This document shows positions 25,807 through 34,940 of a stretch of DNA of 50,121 bases, one piece after another; the first letter of the stretch is position 1, and each line of letters starts with the position of its first letter. The stretch lies in the NCBI GenBank assembly GCA_036397255.1, contig DASWJH010000015.1:1-50121 (forward strand), given 5' to 3'. A program made the translations under genes and the position numbers. The stretch comes from Nitrospiria bacterium. Lineage in GTDB: Bacteria > Nitrospirota > Nitrospiria > DASWJH01. Under the pieces are notes generated by a model. That model had not been told where the DNA came from. It made no database searches and was given only the letters and a program-made list of their open reading frames with translations.

Positions 25807-27849
25807 ATGGAAAAGGGTAGGAGTTGGCTGTTGGGTTCCCGTAGCCGGGTATTTTTTACGGTTTTATTTGTTCTTCTGCTTCTTGATCTTGGGCGCTCCA
25901 TTTATGCCAGGATAGGATTCTCCCAACCTGCTGAGGTTTGGCAACCGGATTCCAAAATCTATTCAGATTTAAAATGGCCCCCGGGCAATTACCTTTCCCC
26001 GGACCTGCCATTGGGTGAGGGCATTTATTTTCAAAAGTGCGCGGTGTGTCATGGTCCGGATGGAAGGGGAAACGGACCCGCGGCACCCTCCATGATTCCT
26101 CGGCCACGGGATTTCACAAAAGGACAATTTAAATACAAATCCACACCACCCGGCCAACCGCCAAGCCATGAGGATTTGGTTTCCACGGTTTCCAATGGAC
26201 TTCGTGGAAGCGCAATGCCTTACTGGCATGACCTTTTATCCGAAAATGAAATTAATGAGGTCGTCAGCTTTATCAAAGGATTTTCCAGTGTTTTCCAGGA
26301 TTCTATTCCGGAATCTATTGAGATTCCACCTAGGGTAGAACCCAATGAAGAAAGCCTAAAGCGGGGTCAAATTCTTTATGGACAACAGGGATGCCTTGGC
26401 TGTCACGGCCTAGATGGACGAGCCACCCCAAGGCTTAAAGATTCAAAAGGTTATCCTGTTTTTTCCAGAGATCTGTCAGCCCCATGGACCTTTCGAGGGG
26501 GAAGTTCTCCGGAACAAATTTGGTTGAGAATAACTACCGGTTTGGCCCCCAGTCCAATGCCATCTTATGCGGAAGTGATTCCCCCCGATGAGCGTTGGGA
26601 CCTGGTGAATTACGTTTTATCGCTTGCCCGTGTTCCCCCATGGGAAGCAGGAGGCAAATTAGAAGGGCCGGGTCAGCATCGTGATTTGATCCGGCGGGGT
26701 GAATATCTGGTTCATGCACAAATGTGTGGTCTTTGTCATACCCAGATCAACCGGACAGGAATCTACCGGGGGGATGATTTTTATCTTGCGGGTGGAATGC
26801 GCGTGGATGCCTATCCCCATGGTTTCTACATCTCCAGAAATCTTACCTCTGATCCCGAAACGGGTTTAGGTCGGTGGGCAAAAGAAGAAATTGCCAATGC
26901 TATCCGAAACGGAAGGTCGCGGGACAGGGTCCTTAATCCCGTCGATATGCCCTGGCATTATCTGCACGCTTTGGAAGAAGAGGATGCAATGGCCATTGCC
27001 AGTTACTTGAAAACCCTAAAACCTGTTTATAATAAAATATCCCACGCTTTGCATTATGGGGTTGTGGAAACAATTGTCATGAAACTGCTGGAGCCTACCA
27101 AAGTCCTTCGTTTCATCGATGGGAATTTTGGTCAAAGGCCTCAGGGGCCTTTACTTGGACTTCCCCAGGAAATCCTTGTGGGTGCACAATTGTTGGTATT
27201 TATTCTTGGAATTTTTGCTTTCCTTTTTGCCGGGCCGCCAAATCGCCGCTACCCTCAGACCATCAGCGGTTGGATATTTTTATTTTTTATGGTTATTGGA
27301 ATATTTTTATTATGCATGGTGGGCTTAGCCGTTTTCCGATTTCCTGGCTTTATACTGATTCCCCCTGATCGGGTGGCCAATACGGTTCTTACCAAAATTC
27401 CCACGCCTAATGAAACCCATTTAAAAAGTCCGGAGCAGGCCGCTTTGGTGAAACGGGGCCGGTATCTATATACCGTTGCTTCCTGTGCCCTGTGTCATGG
27501 ACCGGAGGGGGGTGGAGGCCTAAAAATTAGCTGGCAAGCGTTCGGTACATTGTGGACTCGGAATATCACACCCCATCCCGAGAATGGGATAGGGGCCTGG
27601 AACGAGTTGGAGATTGCCAGGGCAATTCGAAGTGGTGTCACACCGGATGGGCGAATGCTTCACTGGCAGGGGATGATCTGGGATCACGCATCAAACTGGG
27701 ATGAAGAGGATATCCGGGCATTGGGGGCATATCTTCGAACCCTTCCTCCCGTTGACAATGAAGTCCCTCCGGCTCGGCCACCCGCCCCCGATGATTGTAA
27801 AAAATATACCTTTTGGATTACCCCAAGTGATTTGTACGGTTGTCAATAA
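25807..27849 (+). CDS. membrane protein with four class I cytochrome c domains
   Basis: Protein of 680 residues with four single-haem domains on one chain: CAVCH (Cys78), CLGCH (Cys196), CGLCH (Cys307) and CALCH (Cys560). Domains 1 and 2 carry likely axial methionines (GSAMPYW, PSPMPSY). Domains 3 and 4 resemble each other (NLTSDPETGLGRWAKEEIANAIRNG; NITPHPENGIGAWNELEIARAIRSG), as in alcohol-dehydrogenase-type cytochrome subunits, and look like a duplication. A membrane anchor lies at about 15-29 and a pair of helices at about 458-512 between domains 3 and 4. No oxidase or dehydrogenase partner is adjacent. It is probably an inner-membrane electron carrier to the periplasm. The partner is unknown. 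Confidence 0.88.
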   Translation: MEKGRSWLLGSRSRVFFTVLFVLLLLDLGRSIYARIGFSQPAEVWQPDSKIYSDLKWPPGNYLSPDLPLGEGIYFQKCAVCHGPDGRGNGPAAPSMIPRPRDFTKGQFKYKSTPPGQPPSHEDLVSTVSNGLRGSAMPYWHDLLSENEINEVVSFIKGFSSVFQDSIPESIEIPPRVEPNEESLKRGQILYGQQGCLGCHGLDGRATPRLKDSKGYPVFSRDLSAPWTFRGGSSPEQIWLRITTGLAPSPMPSYAEVIPPDERWDLVNYVLSLARVPPWEAGGKLEGPGQHRDLIRRGEYLVHAQMCGLCHTQINRTGIYRGDDFYLAGGMRVDAYPHGFYISRNLTSDPETGLGRWAKEEIANAIRNGRSRDRVLNPVDMPWHYLHALEEEDAMAIASYLKTLKPVYNKISHALHYGVVETIVMKLLEPTKVLRFIDGNFGQRPQGPLLGLPQEILVGAQLLVFILGIFAFLFAGPPNRRYPQTISGWIFLFFMVIGIFLLCMVGLAVFRFPGFILIPPDRVANTVLTKIPTPNETHLKSPEQAALVKRGRYLYTVASCALCHGPEGGGGLKISWQAFGTLWTRNITPHPENGIGAWNELEIARAIRSGVTPDGRMLHWQGMIWDHASNWDEEDIRALGAYLRTLPPVDNEVPPARPPAPDDCKKYTFWITPSDLYGCQ

Positions 27850-27928
27850 TTTGGAAAATGTTAAATATGATTTTATTTGGCTAATTTCACAGAAAGAATT
27901 TTTAATTGTAAGATTCCTAAAATCCGTT

Positions 27929-27956
27929 CGTCATTCCCGCAAAAGCGTGAATCCAG
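27929..27956. repeat. dispersed palindromic repeat copy A
   Basis: Copy of a repeat sharing GTCATTCCCGC...GAATCCAG with copies at 30443, 30671 and 40934. It is partly degenerate (AAAAGCGTGAATCCAG) and lies between the four-haem cytochrome and the MFS gene, whose start must therefore be downstream at 28012. Confidence 0.65.
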
Positions 27957-28011
27957 ATTAATTGGTTTATCTCATATTGACCTGGAATTTCCCATCGGAA
28001 AATTTTCTCTA

Positions 28012-29334
28012 ATGTTTATGTTCCTAAAACGTTTCATCAATGTAAAAGATCAAGAAGTACCAGCGGTTCTGTGGTCTTTCGCCTATTTCTTCTGCCTGCT
28101 TTGTGGCTATTACATCCTTCGGCCTGTACGGGATGAGATGGGGATTATGGGGGGAGTGGAGAATCTTCAATGGGTTTTTACCGGAACCTTTGTGGCCATG
28201 CTGGGTGCAACCCCTATTTTCGGAGCAGCGGTGAAGCGATTTCATCGGCATGTGCTTCTCCCGGTGGTTTACATTTTTTTTATTGCCAACCTCCTTATCT
28301 TTTATGGGTTCTTTCAATATGAAATCGCAGCGGTCTCCGCAGCAAGAGCATTTTTCATATGGGTGAGTGTTTTTAATCTTTTTGTGGTCTCCGTTTTCTG
28401 GAGCTTTATGGTGGATTTGTTCAGCAACGCACAAGCACGGCGCCTGTTTGGCTTTATCGCTGCCGGTGGAAGTGTGGGGGCAATTTTAGGACCTTTCCTG
28501 ACAGCAACATTAGCCCCTCGCATTGGTCCGATTCATTTGCTTCTGATTTCTGCCTTATTTTTGGCAATGGCTGTTTTGTGCATTAAAAACCTGATTAAGT
28601 GGGCTGATAAAGGTGTGAACGAATCTGGTCCATTGGAGAAACCGTCCCTGCAGGCCACAACTTCAAACCCCCATAAAAAAAACGATGAAGCCATTGGGGG
28701 AGGGTTATTGGCGGGTATTTCATTATTATTTCGTTCCCCTTATTTAATGGGCATTGGGTTTTATATTCTTCTTTACACAAGCATTTCTACCTTTCTTTAC
28801 TTTGAACAGGCCCAAATCATCCGTGATGCTTTTGATGATTCGAGCCAACGGACCTCAGTATTTGCCATCATTGACCTGTCCGTGAATTTTCTAACTGTGA
28901 TTACACAGGTCTTCCTGACCCACCGCTTTGTGGCCAGGTTCGGTTTATCCGCGACACTTGCTCTGATCCCTGGGGCTATGCTGATTGGTTTTACCTTTTT
29001 GGGAATGGCCCCGGTATTGGGTGTATTACTCGTTTTCCAGGTTATTCGGCGAGCGGGTAATTATGCTTTTGCCAAACCAGCACGTGAAATGCTATTTACG
29101 GTGGTCAGGCGGGAGGAGAAGTATAAAGCTAAAAATTTTATTGATACGGTGGTGTACCGTGGGGGAGATGCGGTCAGCGGATGGGTTTTTGCGGGGTTAA
29201 CCAGTGTCGGATTGGGATTATCTAGTATTGCCTTCATCGCCATGCCCATTGCATTTGTTTGGTTATTGACCGGCGTGTGGTTGGGGGGCCGCCAGGAAAA
29301 GCTTCGAATGAATTTATTGACCCAAACAAAATGA
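28012..29334 (+). CDS. ATP/ADP-antiporter-like MFS transporter
   Basis: Polytopic membrane protein of about 440 residues with roughly 12 hydrophobic helices. The N-terminal region with CLLCGYYILRPVRDEMGI is characteristic of an MFS branch related to nucleotide (ATP:ADP) transporters, but here the substrate is not known. A loop after helix 6 (SGPLEKPSLQATTSNPHKKND) separates two six-helix halves. The start ATG 28012 (MFMFLKRFINVKDQE) avoids the upstream palindromic repeat that a longer frame would include. No nucleotide parasite lifestyle is implied, since related genes exist in free-living bacteria. No operon partner. Confidence 0.75.
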   Translation: MFMFLKRFINVKDQEVPAVLWSFAYFFCLLCGYYILRPVRDEMGIMGGVENLQWVFTGTFVAMLGATPIFGAAVKRFHRHVLLPVVYIFFIANLLIFYGFFQYEIAAVSAARAFFIWVSVFNLFVVSVFWSFMVDLFSNAQARRLFGFIAAGGSVGAILGPFLTATLAPRIGPIHLLLISALFLAMAVLCIKNLIKWADKGVNESGPLEKPSLQATTSNPHKKNDEAIGGGLLAGISLLFRSPYLMGIGFYILLYTSISTFLYFEQAQIIRDAFDDSSQRTSVFAIIDLSVNFLTVITQVFLTHRFVARFGLSATLALIPGAMLIGFTFLGMAPVLGVLLVFQVIRRAGNYAFAKPAREMLFTVVRREEKYKAKNFIDTVVYRGGDAVSGWVFAGLTSVGLGLSSIAFIAMPIAFVWLLTGVWLGGRQEKLRMNLLTQTK

Positions 29335-29400
29335 AACAATAACCTTTCCTCATTCCCCTACCTTCCCCTCTATCCAGGGGGAGGAATTAACCTCAATCTT

Positions 29401-29423
29401 CCTCCCCCATTTTTGGGGGGGAG
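29401..29423. repeat. G/C-rich hairpin repeat
   Basis: CCTCCCCC followed by ATTTTT and a run of Gs with AGG forms a strong hairpin between two genes. It lies in a wider purine-pyrimidine strip (29350-29442, with GGGATTAAGGGAGGGG). Related strips occur at 30945-30990 and 42683-42760. It may act as a bidirectional terminator for the MFS gene. Confidence 0.5.
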
Positions 29424-29465
29424 GGATTAAGGGAGGGGGGCTTTATTGTTTTATGGGAGGAAACA

Positions 29466-30422
29466 ATGGAATTTAAAAAAGGCCCAGGGGATAGATCAAG
29501 AATTTTTAAAATGTCACGTCGAGAAGCCCTCCTATTAATGGCGGGTATGGGGGGGGTATTTGCCCTTCCTAAAATCGGGCTTTCACAGACCCAAACCCAG
29601 CTAAAAAGGGCAATACCGAAGGGTGGGGAACTGATCCCCGCTATGGGAATGGGGACCTCCCGTACTTTTGAGGTTGGAACCGATCCTAGAGTCCGTAAAA
29701 ATGTCAAAGAAGTTTTAAAGCATTTTGTTGGGATGGGAGGAACACTTGTTGATTCCTCGCCCATGTATGGAACCGCCGAAACAGTAGTGGGTGATCTGGC
29801 CGCAGAACTGGGTATTCAAAGTAAACTATTTCTTGCCACGAAGGTGTGGACACGGGGGAGAAAAGAAGGCATTCGGCAAATGGAAGAGTCCATGGAACGG
29901 ATGCGGGTGAAGCGTATTGACCTGATACAGGTCCATAACCTGGTGGATTGGAAAACCCAGCTTGAGACTTTGCATGAATGGAAGGAAACCGGCCGAATTC
30001 GGTACGTTGGAATTACCCATTATGTTCCCAGGGCTTTTGATGATCTGGAGCATATCATGGAGAAAGAGGATTTGGATTTTGTTCAACTTCCTTATTCTAT
30101 TTCCACAAGGGGGGCTGAAAAGCGTCTGTTACCCCTTGCAAGGGAAAAGAAAATTGCCGTTTTGGTGAACCGGCCTTTTGAAAAAGGTGACATGTTTAAA
30201 AAAGTACGGGGAAAAGCTCTACCCCAATGGGTTTCAGAGTTTGATTGTCAGAGTTGGGGTCAGTTTTTCCTGAAATTTATTCTCTCCCATCCGGATGTCA
30301 CCTGCGCGATTCCTGCGACCAGTAAACCCAAACATCTAAAAGACAATATGCAGGCGGGGTATGGGAGACTCCCTGATCCGACAATGCGGAGGAAGATGAT
30401 GGAATATTTGAAAAGCATCTGA
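29466..30422 (+). CDS. Tat-exported aldo/keto reductase
   Basis: NADPH-dependent aldo/keto reductase of 318 residues. The N-terminus has a twin-arginine signal (MSRREALLLMAGMGGVFAL), so it is probably exported folded to the periplasm. The catalytic tetrad is visible: Asp and Tyr in DSSPMYGTAE, Lys in LATKVW and His in IQVHNLVDW. The C-terminus has AIPATSKPKHLKDN, part of the cofactor pocket. GGGAGG precedes the ATG. The substrate is not known. Export by Tat is inferred from the signal; the typical cytosolic cofactor NADPH would then have to be loaded before transport. Confidence 0.85.
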   Translation: MEFKKGPGDRSRIFKMSRREALLLMAGMGGVFALPKIGLSQTQTQLKRAIPKGGELIPAMGMGTSRTFEVGTDPRVRKNVKEVLKHFVGMGGTLVDSSPMYGTAETVVGDLAAELGIQSKLFLATKVWTRGRKEGIRQMEESMERMRVKRIDLIQVHNLVDWKTQLETLHEWKETGRIRYVGITHYVPRAFDDLEHIMEKEDLDFVQLPYSISTRGAEKRLLPLAREKKIAVLVNRPFEKGDMFKKVRGKALPQWVSEFDCQSWGQFFLKFILSHPDVTCAIPATSKPKHLKDNMQAGYGRLPDPTMRRKMMEYLKSI

Positions 30423-30442
30423 AATTCTTATTGATCCATTGT

Positions 30443-30521
30443 GTCATTCCCGCGCAAGCGGGAATTTAGGATCTATTGAATATAAAACCCCTGGATTCCC
30501 GATGAAACATTCGGGAATGAC
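30443..30521. repeat. dispersed palindromic repeat copy B
   Basis: A long inverted repeat: GTCATTCCCGCGCAAGCGGGAAT at its left and CTGGATTCCCG...CGGGAATGAC at its right, with a short spacer. It lies just after the aldo/keto reductase stop and matches copies A, C and D. It is likely non-coding and mobile-like. Confidence 0.75.
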
Positions 30522-30579
30522 AGGAAGGGAGTTTTGTAACCCTTTTTAGTAAAAAAAATGTTCCTCATGAGGTTGTGTA

Positions 30580-30616
30580 GGTAGAAATACCCTCTCCCTT
30601 GATGGGAGAGGGTGAG
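30580..30616. repeat. hairpin CCCTCTCCC-TTGAT-GGGAGAGGG
   Basis: An exact nine-base inverted repeat with a five-base loop at about 30590-30612, in a strip also rich in GGTGAGGGTGAAC. It is one of several G/C-rich hairpins in this repeat-laden interval and could terminate transcription in either direction. Confidence 0.5.
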
Positions 30617-30670
30617 GGTGAACTATACATGTGAAATCACCCTTTATTTCATTGAAGAGAAGACTCTTTC

Positions 30671-30697
30671 GTCATTCCCGCGTAAGCGGGAATCCAG
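30671..30697. repeat. dispersed palindromic repeat copy C
   Basis: GTCATTCCCGCGTAAGCGGGAATCCAG, shared with the other copies. Its right end lies three bases before the truncated DUF559 frame, which suggests that the repeat replaced the 5' part of that gene. Confidence 0.75.
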
Positions 30698-30700
30698 TGA

Positions 30701-30949
30701 TTGGACGGCCTCAAATTCAGACGCCAACAGCCCATAGGTCATTTCATTTTGGATTTTGTGTGTTTTGAGAAAAAGATCATCATTGAGTTGGATGGGGGAC
30801 AACATGCAAAGTCGGAAGTAGGCGAGAAAGATAAACTAAGGGATAAATGGTTTGAAGGACAGGGTTATAAGGTGTTGAGGTTTTGGGACCATGAAGTCCT
30901 AACTAATATAGAGGGGGTGTTAGAAGTGGTCAGAGGAAATGGTTCATAA
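30701..30949 (+). pseudogene. 5'-truncated DUF559 endonuclease-like gene
   Basis: Frame of 82 residues matching the C-terminal two thirds of DUF559 proteins, a very-short-patch-repair/PD-(D/E)xK-like group. It has KFRRQQPIGHFILDFVCFEKK, IIIELDGGQH and VLRFWDHEVL in order. The usual N-terminal helices are missing: a TGA stands immediately before the first codon, which is TTG, and the palindromic repeat copy C ends three bases upstream. The fragment has no ribosome site. It is most likely a remnant whose 5' end was lost in a repeat-associated rearrangement. Confidence 0.75.
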
Positions 30950-31104
30950 CACCCTCCCCTTAATCCCCTCCCATCCATGGAGGGGAGATAAAAAAAGATC
31001 CACACAATGACTGGGAGAGTTATTAATTTTTTAAATTGTTAGGAAAAAATTGCAATTTATTTTTAACTTTCCCTGGACTTGTTTTTCCCCATTGATTGAA
31101 TGAT

Positions 31105-31524
31105 CTATTTTTTTCGTCCCTCATCTACTCCATAATAATCAAAAAGGGTTTGAATATCTTTTCGATCCGATAAACCGCTTGCGGTTTTGTATTTTTCAAG
31201 TTCCGGGGTGGCTTCATCGTTCCAGGCTCTTTTGACCATAAAGCTGTTCCAGATTAAAATTTCTTCTTCGTTGGGCTTTCGTCCTTTCTCAAAACACCAT
31301 TGAAGAATTTCCTCATCGGTTCCACCTTGAAGGACACGGGCCCGCAACTCGTTGTAATCCACGTGGAGAAAACGGGTACATCGTCCGTCAAAACCTTTTC
31401 CAAGATTTTGATGGTAGTCCAGAGGTAATTTTCCTTCTCCCATTAAGCGGATTTTATCCAGCATTCGGGCGAAATAGACGAGCTCGCCAACTTTATCGTA
31501 TGCGCTTCGTGGAAAATGTTTCAT
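31105..31524 (-). CDS. DUF5069-like protein
   Basis: Cytosolic protein of 139 residues, family recognised as DUF5069-like from SAYDKVGELVYFARMLDKIRL near its start. No enzymatic motif is evident; an EEEILIWNSFMVKRAWND segment and a DIQTLFDYYGVDEGRKK end follow. The start is ATG 31524, which has GAGGT six bases upstream. An alternative ATG at 31536 overlaps the methyltransferase stop as ATGA. Either way it is coupled to the upstream methyltransferase. The function is unknown. Confidence 0.72.
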   Translation of the reverse strand: MKHFPRSAYDKVGELVYFARMLDKIRLMGEGKLPLDYHQNLGKGFDGRCTRFLHVDYNELRARVLQGGTDEEILQWCFEKGRKPNEEEILIWNSFMVKRAWNDEATPELEKYKTASGLSDRKDIQTLFDYYGVDEGRKK

Positions 31525-31532
31525 TGAATACC

Positions 31533-32393
31533 TCATCCAAGGGGTTTTCTGGCCGTGACCAGCCGGATGGCCATGGGGAGGAAAATCTGGTCCTCCCTTT
31601 GAAATTGTTTGATTTCCCCTTTAACCTCCGTTTCAACCTGCTTTTTTTGATCAGGCGTGAGCTTTTCAAAAAATGGCTTGAGGGGTGCCGCCAGATCTAG
31701 AAGGTTTTCATAATATTCATCGGGGGAGTCAAAGGGAGATTCAGCTTCAACCTCCTCATCTCTGATTCCATGGAGTCCTGCCTGTTTTGCCATGTCCATC
31801 AATTCGCCGGGAGGGGCCAAACGAAATATTCCGGGTTGGTTGGGATCGGGCTTGGGAAACTCGATGATTTTTGAAAGGGCCTGCACCGGTATTTGAACAA
31901 ATTGGTTTTTTTTGGGTTCAGACCAGACCGCTGCGGCAAGATATCCACCGGGTTTTAAAACCCTGGCGATTTCTACGATGGCTTTCGGGATTTCCGGAAG
32001 GAACATAAGGCAAAAACGGCTAGTCACAGCATCGAATTGATTGGATTCAAACGGAAGGGCTGTAATATCTCCCTGTTGAAATTGAATATTGGTTACCCCG
32101 AGTCGTTGAGCCTTTTCCCGTGCAACGGTTAGCATGCTCTCAGCTAAATCAAGGCCTGTGACGCTTCCTTTTTCCCCAACGGTCTGGGCGATCAGAACGG
32201 CAGGGAAACCGGTTCCGCTTCCAAGATCCAGGACGGTTTGTCCGAAACGTAATTGGGCATCCCCGATCAGTCGATGATTCAGAAAAGAGAGGTTTTGATC
32301 CAATTTCTGATCCCACTTTTCCCAGGAGGGAGCAACCCCATTCCATTGCTGTTTTTGGTTTTCAATAATCTCTTGTGGTGTCATTTCCTTCAT
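31533..32393 (-). CDS. class I SAM-dependent methyltransferase
   Basis: Soluble methyltransferase of 286 residues. The SAM-binding glycine loop VLDLGSGTGFPAVLIAQ is clear near residue 53, followed by the acidic residue at VTGLDLAESM and the motif ITALPFESNQFDAVTSRFCLMFLPE. The C-terminal region with the EVEAESPFDSPDEYYENL segment is of the UbiE/Methyltransf_11 type. The substrate is unknown. It sits upstream of the DUF5069-like gene with a touching junction, and follows an FMN-reductase gene with 27 bases between, so the three may form an operon. Confidence 0.85.
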   Translation of the reverse strand: MKEMTPQEIIENQKQQWNGVAPSWEKWDQKLDQNLSFLNHRLIGDAQLRFGQTVLDLGSGTGFPAVLIAQTVGEKGSVTGLDLAESMLTVAREKAQRLGVTNIQFQQGDITALPFESNQFDAVTSRFCLMFLPEIPKAIVEIARVLKPGGYLAAAVWSEPKKNQFVQIPVQALSKIIEFPKPDPNQPGIFRLAPPGELMDMAKQAGLHGIRDEEVEAESPFDSPDEYYENLLDLAAPLKPFFEKLTPDQKKQVETEVKGEIKQFQREDQIFLPMAIRLVTARKPLG

Positions 32394-32420
32394 TGCCGTT
32401 TCTTTCCTCTCCTTTTTTGA

Positions 32421-33014
32421 TTATATTTTAGCCGACCAAGGCTGTGCCTCTCCGCGGACCATCTCTTCTAAAGCGTATTTGGGACAGACATAATCCTTGA
32501 TAAAATCAAGTAAAGATTGGGCTACCCCCCTTAAAGCTTTTTCAGATCCCGGATCGGTGCAATGGCCATTATCCTCAAAGATACTTTGTACACCGGCAAT
32601 GGAAACCGACCCTGGAACCACGATGGCCCCAATGTGGGAGCAGACGCCTTTTAATTGCTCAAGAGACTTGATGGCTCCGATTCTTCCTGCTGCCACACCG
32701 ATAAGAGCAACCGGTTTCCCTGCTAGGACCGATGGAAACCCAAGGTTTTCGATGATGAGCTTTGTCATGGCCGAAAAACTTCCGTGATATTCGGGAGTGG
32801 CAAGAACAACCCCTGTTGCTTTTTCAATGCCTGCCCGCAGCTTTTCGGTTGCATCTGATGGGGGATGTCCTGGAAAGGACAATGAGAGTTCACGTGCATC
32901 GAAGACCATCGGGTTTAACCCTTTTTTAGACAATTCATCATTGACGATATTGAGGGCACGTGAGGTGTAATTATTGGGACGGTTTGTTCCCGAAATACTG
33001 ACAATGTTTTTCAT
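32421..33014 (-). CDS. NAD(P)H-dependent FMN reductase
   Basis: Flavodoxin-fold reductase of 197 residues. The phosphate-binding opening is SISGTNRPNNYTSRAL, followed by ATPEYHGSFSAMTKLIIENLG, which is the flavin/NADPH segment of this family. It transfers electrons from NAD(P)H to free FMN or a quinone-like acceptor. A later VALIGVAAGRIGAIKSLEQL strand is standard. The terminal residues are CPKYALEEMVRGEAQ. It heads a minus-strand group with the methyltransferase. No monooxygenase partner is near. Confidence 0.87.
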   Translation of the reverse strand: MKNIVSISGTNRPNNYTSRALNIVNDELSKKGLNPMVFDARELSLSFPGHPPSDATEKLRAGIEKATGVVLATPEYHGSFSAMTKLIIENLGFPSVLAGKPVALIGVAAGRIGAIKSLEQLKGVCSHIGAIVVPGSVSIAGVQSIFEDNGHCTDPGSEKALRGVAQSLLDFIKDYVCPKYALEEMVRGEAQPWSAKI

Positions 33015-33163
33015 GGTTTAACCCTTTCTCCCTAAAAAAATAGTAAGATAACAGAACAAAATCATGTAAGCAAGAGAGGGAATTTATTTTGATGTCCTGT
33101 TTAAAAACTTCTGAGTGGGAGCTATGAGGTTGCGGGGGGGTGTACAATGCTAAAATCACTTTT

Positions 33164-34648
33164 TCAGAAAGAAAAGATATGGGATTGATACCTCTCCAGC
33201 TCAATGAAAAGTCCGTTTTTTTGGAGGTCGTCCGCCTTGCGTGTGTAGGTCTGATGGTTTAACAGGTCCGAAAAGGTCAAATCCCCGTGGTTTTCTTTAA
33301 AGTTTAAGAATACCCTGCACCTGCAAACATGGTTTGAAAAGTTAACGGTGACCAGGCGTTTTTCTTGTTGATAACCCCAAATCCAAATGAGGATATTTTG
33401 ATGGGATCCATCTCCTTCACCCGCAGAAAGAGATTCCAAAAGGGTCCATTCCCCCGATGTAAAAACGGGGTTTTTCGTAATCGATAAAAGCCGGTGATAA
33501 AATGACTGAATATCCTCCTGCACGGTTTCTTTAGGTTCTCTTCCTAATTGTACTGGAAGTTTGATCATTTTCCCTTCAAATTGCCCGTCATGGAAAAAAC
33601 GAAGGCCTGGAAGAGTGCTGATGGTGACTGCACCAACCAAAGATTTTTCTTTCCCAAATTTTCTGACCGCCCGCTCTTCATCATGATTTTCAATAAAATG
33701 AACCGAGCGCGGCTGAACCGGTTTGGTGGTTTCCAAATGCTTTCGAATCTGGTTTGCATTCCCATTTTCCATAAAATCCGTTAAGGATTTGTCATAGGTA
33801 AAGTCAAATCCCATTTCCTGCAATGTTCCTTCTTTCCCCCAGTAAACTTCTCCCATAAAAATAAAACCGGGAAATTTGGATTTCACCGCTTTAATGGCTT
33901 GATCCCAAAATTCCTCCTGGGGGTCCTTGTACCCCATTTCATCCAAAACATGGTTCCAGGTTTCCTTGAAGATTGAATTTAACACCAGCATGGCCATATC
34001 GCACCGGACCCCATCACTGATTTCCGCCAGTTCCACCAGCTTTTGAATCATGAAACGCCTGGTGTCCGGGTGAAAGTAATTCACCTGGACGGTATCGATC
34101 CACGGGGGAAAGTAGGGGTCCCGCCCATGGGCGAAAAATGAATTGGTGCCCTTATGTTTGAAAAAGGTCAAGGCAGATTTTTGATACAAACTTTTGTTTC
34201 CTTGAATAAAAAATTCAGGATGTTCCTGTATCAAATGGGAGTCTGCGTTAAAATGGTTGGGAATAAAATCAAGGAACAGAAGCATCCCTTTTTGATTGAG
34301 GTCTTCTCTGATTTTTTTAAGGCCATCCAGGTTGCCCAATGCAGGATTAAGGCGGTAATCATCAATGGCATAGGGAGACCCAATGACGTCGGCTTTTTTG
34401 AAATCCGGCAAAGCCTTTCTGTAACCCTCAATGACACTGGGGTGGGACCCATATTTTTCAATACTGCTCTGGTTGGTTTCCCATACTCCCATGAGCCAAA
34501 TAATATGAATTCCCATGTGGGATAATCGGTCCCAATATTCTGAAGGAACCTTTTCAAGGGTTGCCCTTTGACCGGGGGAATCAAATTGCCGCAGCCATAC
34601 CCGGGTGTTGATTTCGTAAAGAGCCGGGAAAGTCGGAAGTTCTTTCAT
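33164..34648 (-). CDS. GH13 alpha-amylase-family glycoside hydrolase
   Basis: Cytosolic protein of 494 residues with a (beta/alpha)8 glucosidase barrel. Active-site elements are visible: the nucleophile Asp in DGVRCDMAML, the acid Glu in FMGEVYWG and the third Asp in FIENHDEERA. An opening YEINTRVWL strand and LLFLDFIPNH agree with GH13. There is no signal peptide, so an intracellular glucan, trehalose or maltodextrin substrate is likely, and a C-terminal beta domain (about 410-494) is present. It is transcribed toward the FMN reductase with 149 bases between. Confidence 0.9.
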   Translation of the reverse strand: MKELPTFPALYEINTRVWLRQFDSPGQRATLEKVPSEYWDRLSHMGIHIIWLMGVWETNQSSIEKYGSHPSVIEGYRKALPDFKKADVIGSPYAIDDYRLNPALGNLDGLKKIREDLNQKGMLLFLDFIPNHFNADSHLIQEHPEFFIQGNKSLYQKSALTFFKHKGTNSFFAHGRDPYFPPWIDTVQVNYFHPDTRRFMIQKLVELAEISDGVRCDMAMLVLNSIFKETWNHVLDEMGYKDPQEEFWDQAIKAVKSKFPGFIFMGEVYWGKEGTLQEMGFDFTYDKSLTDFMENGNANQIRKHLETTKPVQPRSVHFIENHDEERAVRKFGKEKSLVGAVTISTLPGLRFFHDGQFEGKMIKLPVQLGREPKETVQEDIQSFYHRLLSITKNPVFTSGEWTLLESLSAGEGDGSHQNILIWIWGYQQEKRLVTVNFSNHVCRCRVFLNFKENHGDLTFSDLLNHQTYTRKADDLQKNGLFIELERYQSHIFSF

Positions 34649-34876
34649 GACGAAACCGTGGTCAGTTTTTTGTAACCTCGGAAGGACCTCATCGACCGGG
34701 ATGAGGTTTAGGTAATGGTTATGATTTCTCTTTTAAACCTTCTGTGTTTCAACTATAATTTATCTGGTTTTTGAATTTTGTAAAGTCTATGGGAAAAAAC
34801 ATTGGTATAGAACCAAAAGTTACCTTATTGACGGTTAATATGGTGATTACATTCCGTTCTTTTTGGAATTACATTT

Positions 34877-34891
34877 CACGTAAGTTACGTG
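34877..34891. promoter_or_regulatory. palindrome CACGTAA-G-TTACGTG
   Basis: Perfect seven-base arms around one central base, in the divergent region between the GH13 and corA genes. It is shaped like an operator half-site pair for a dimeric regulator, but no regulator gene is adjacent. Confidence 0.35.
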
Positions 34892-34940
34892 GAGGAAAAA
34901 ACGGAAGAAAACTTCAAACAGAATTATTCTAACATTTTAA

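Noticed and set aside
28012-29334. Genuine parasite-type ATP:ADP translocase
   Set aside because: The motif is shared by a broad MFS branch in free-living bacteria, and no other feature points to an intracellular lifestyle.
29401-30985. CRISPR array in the repeat-rich interval
   Set aside because: Repeats are palindromic, few, unequal in length and not evenly spaced, and no cas genes are near. They fit REP/MITE elements.
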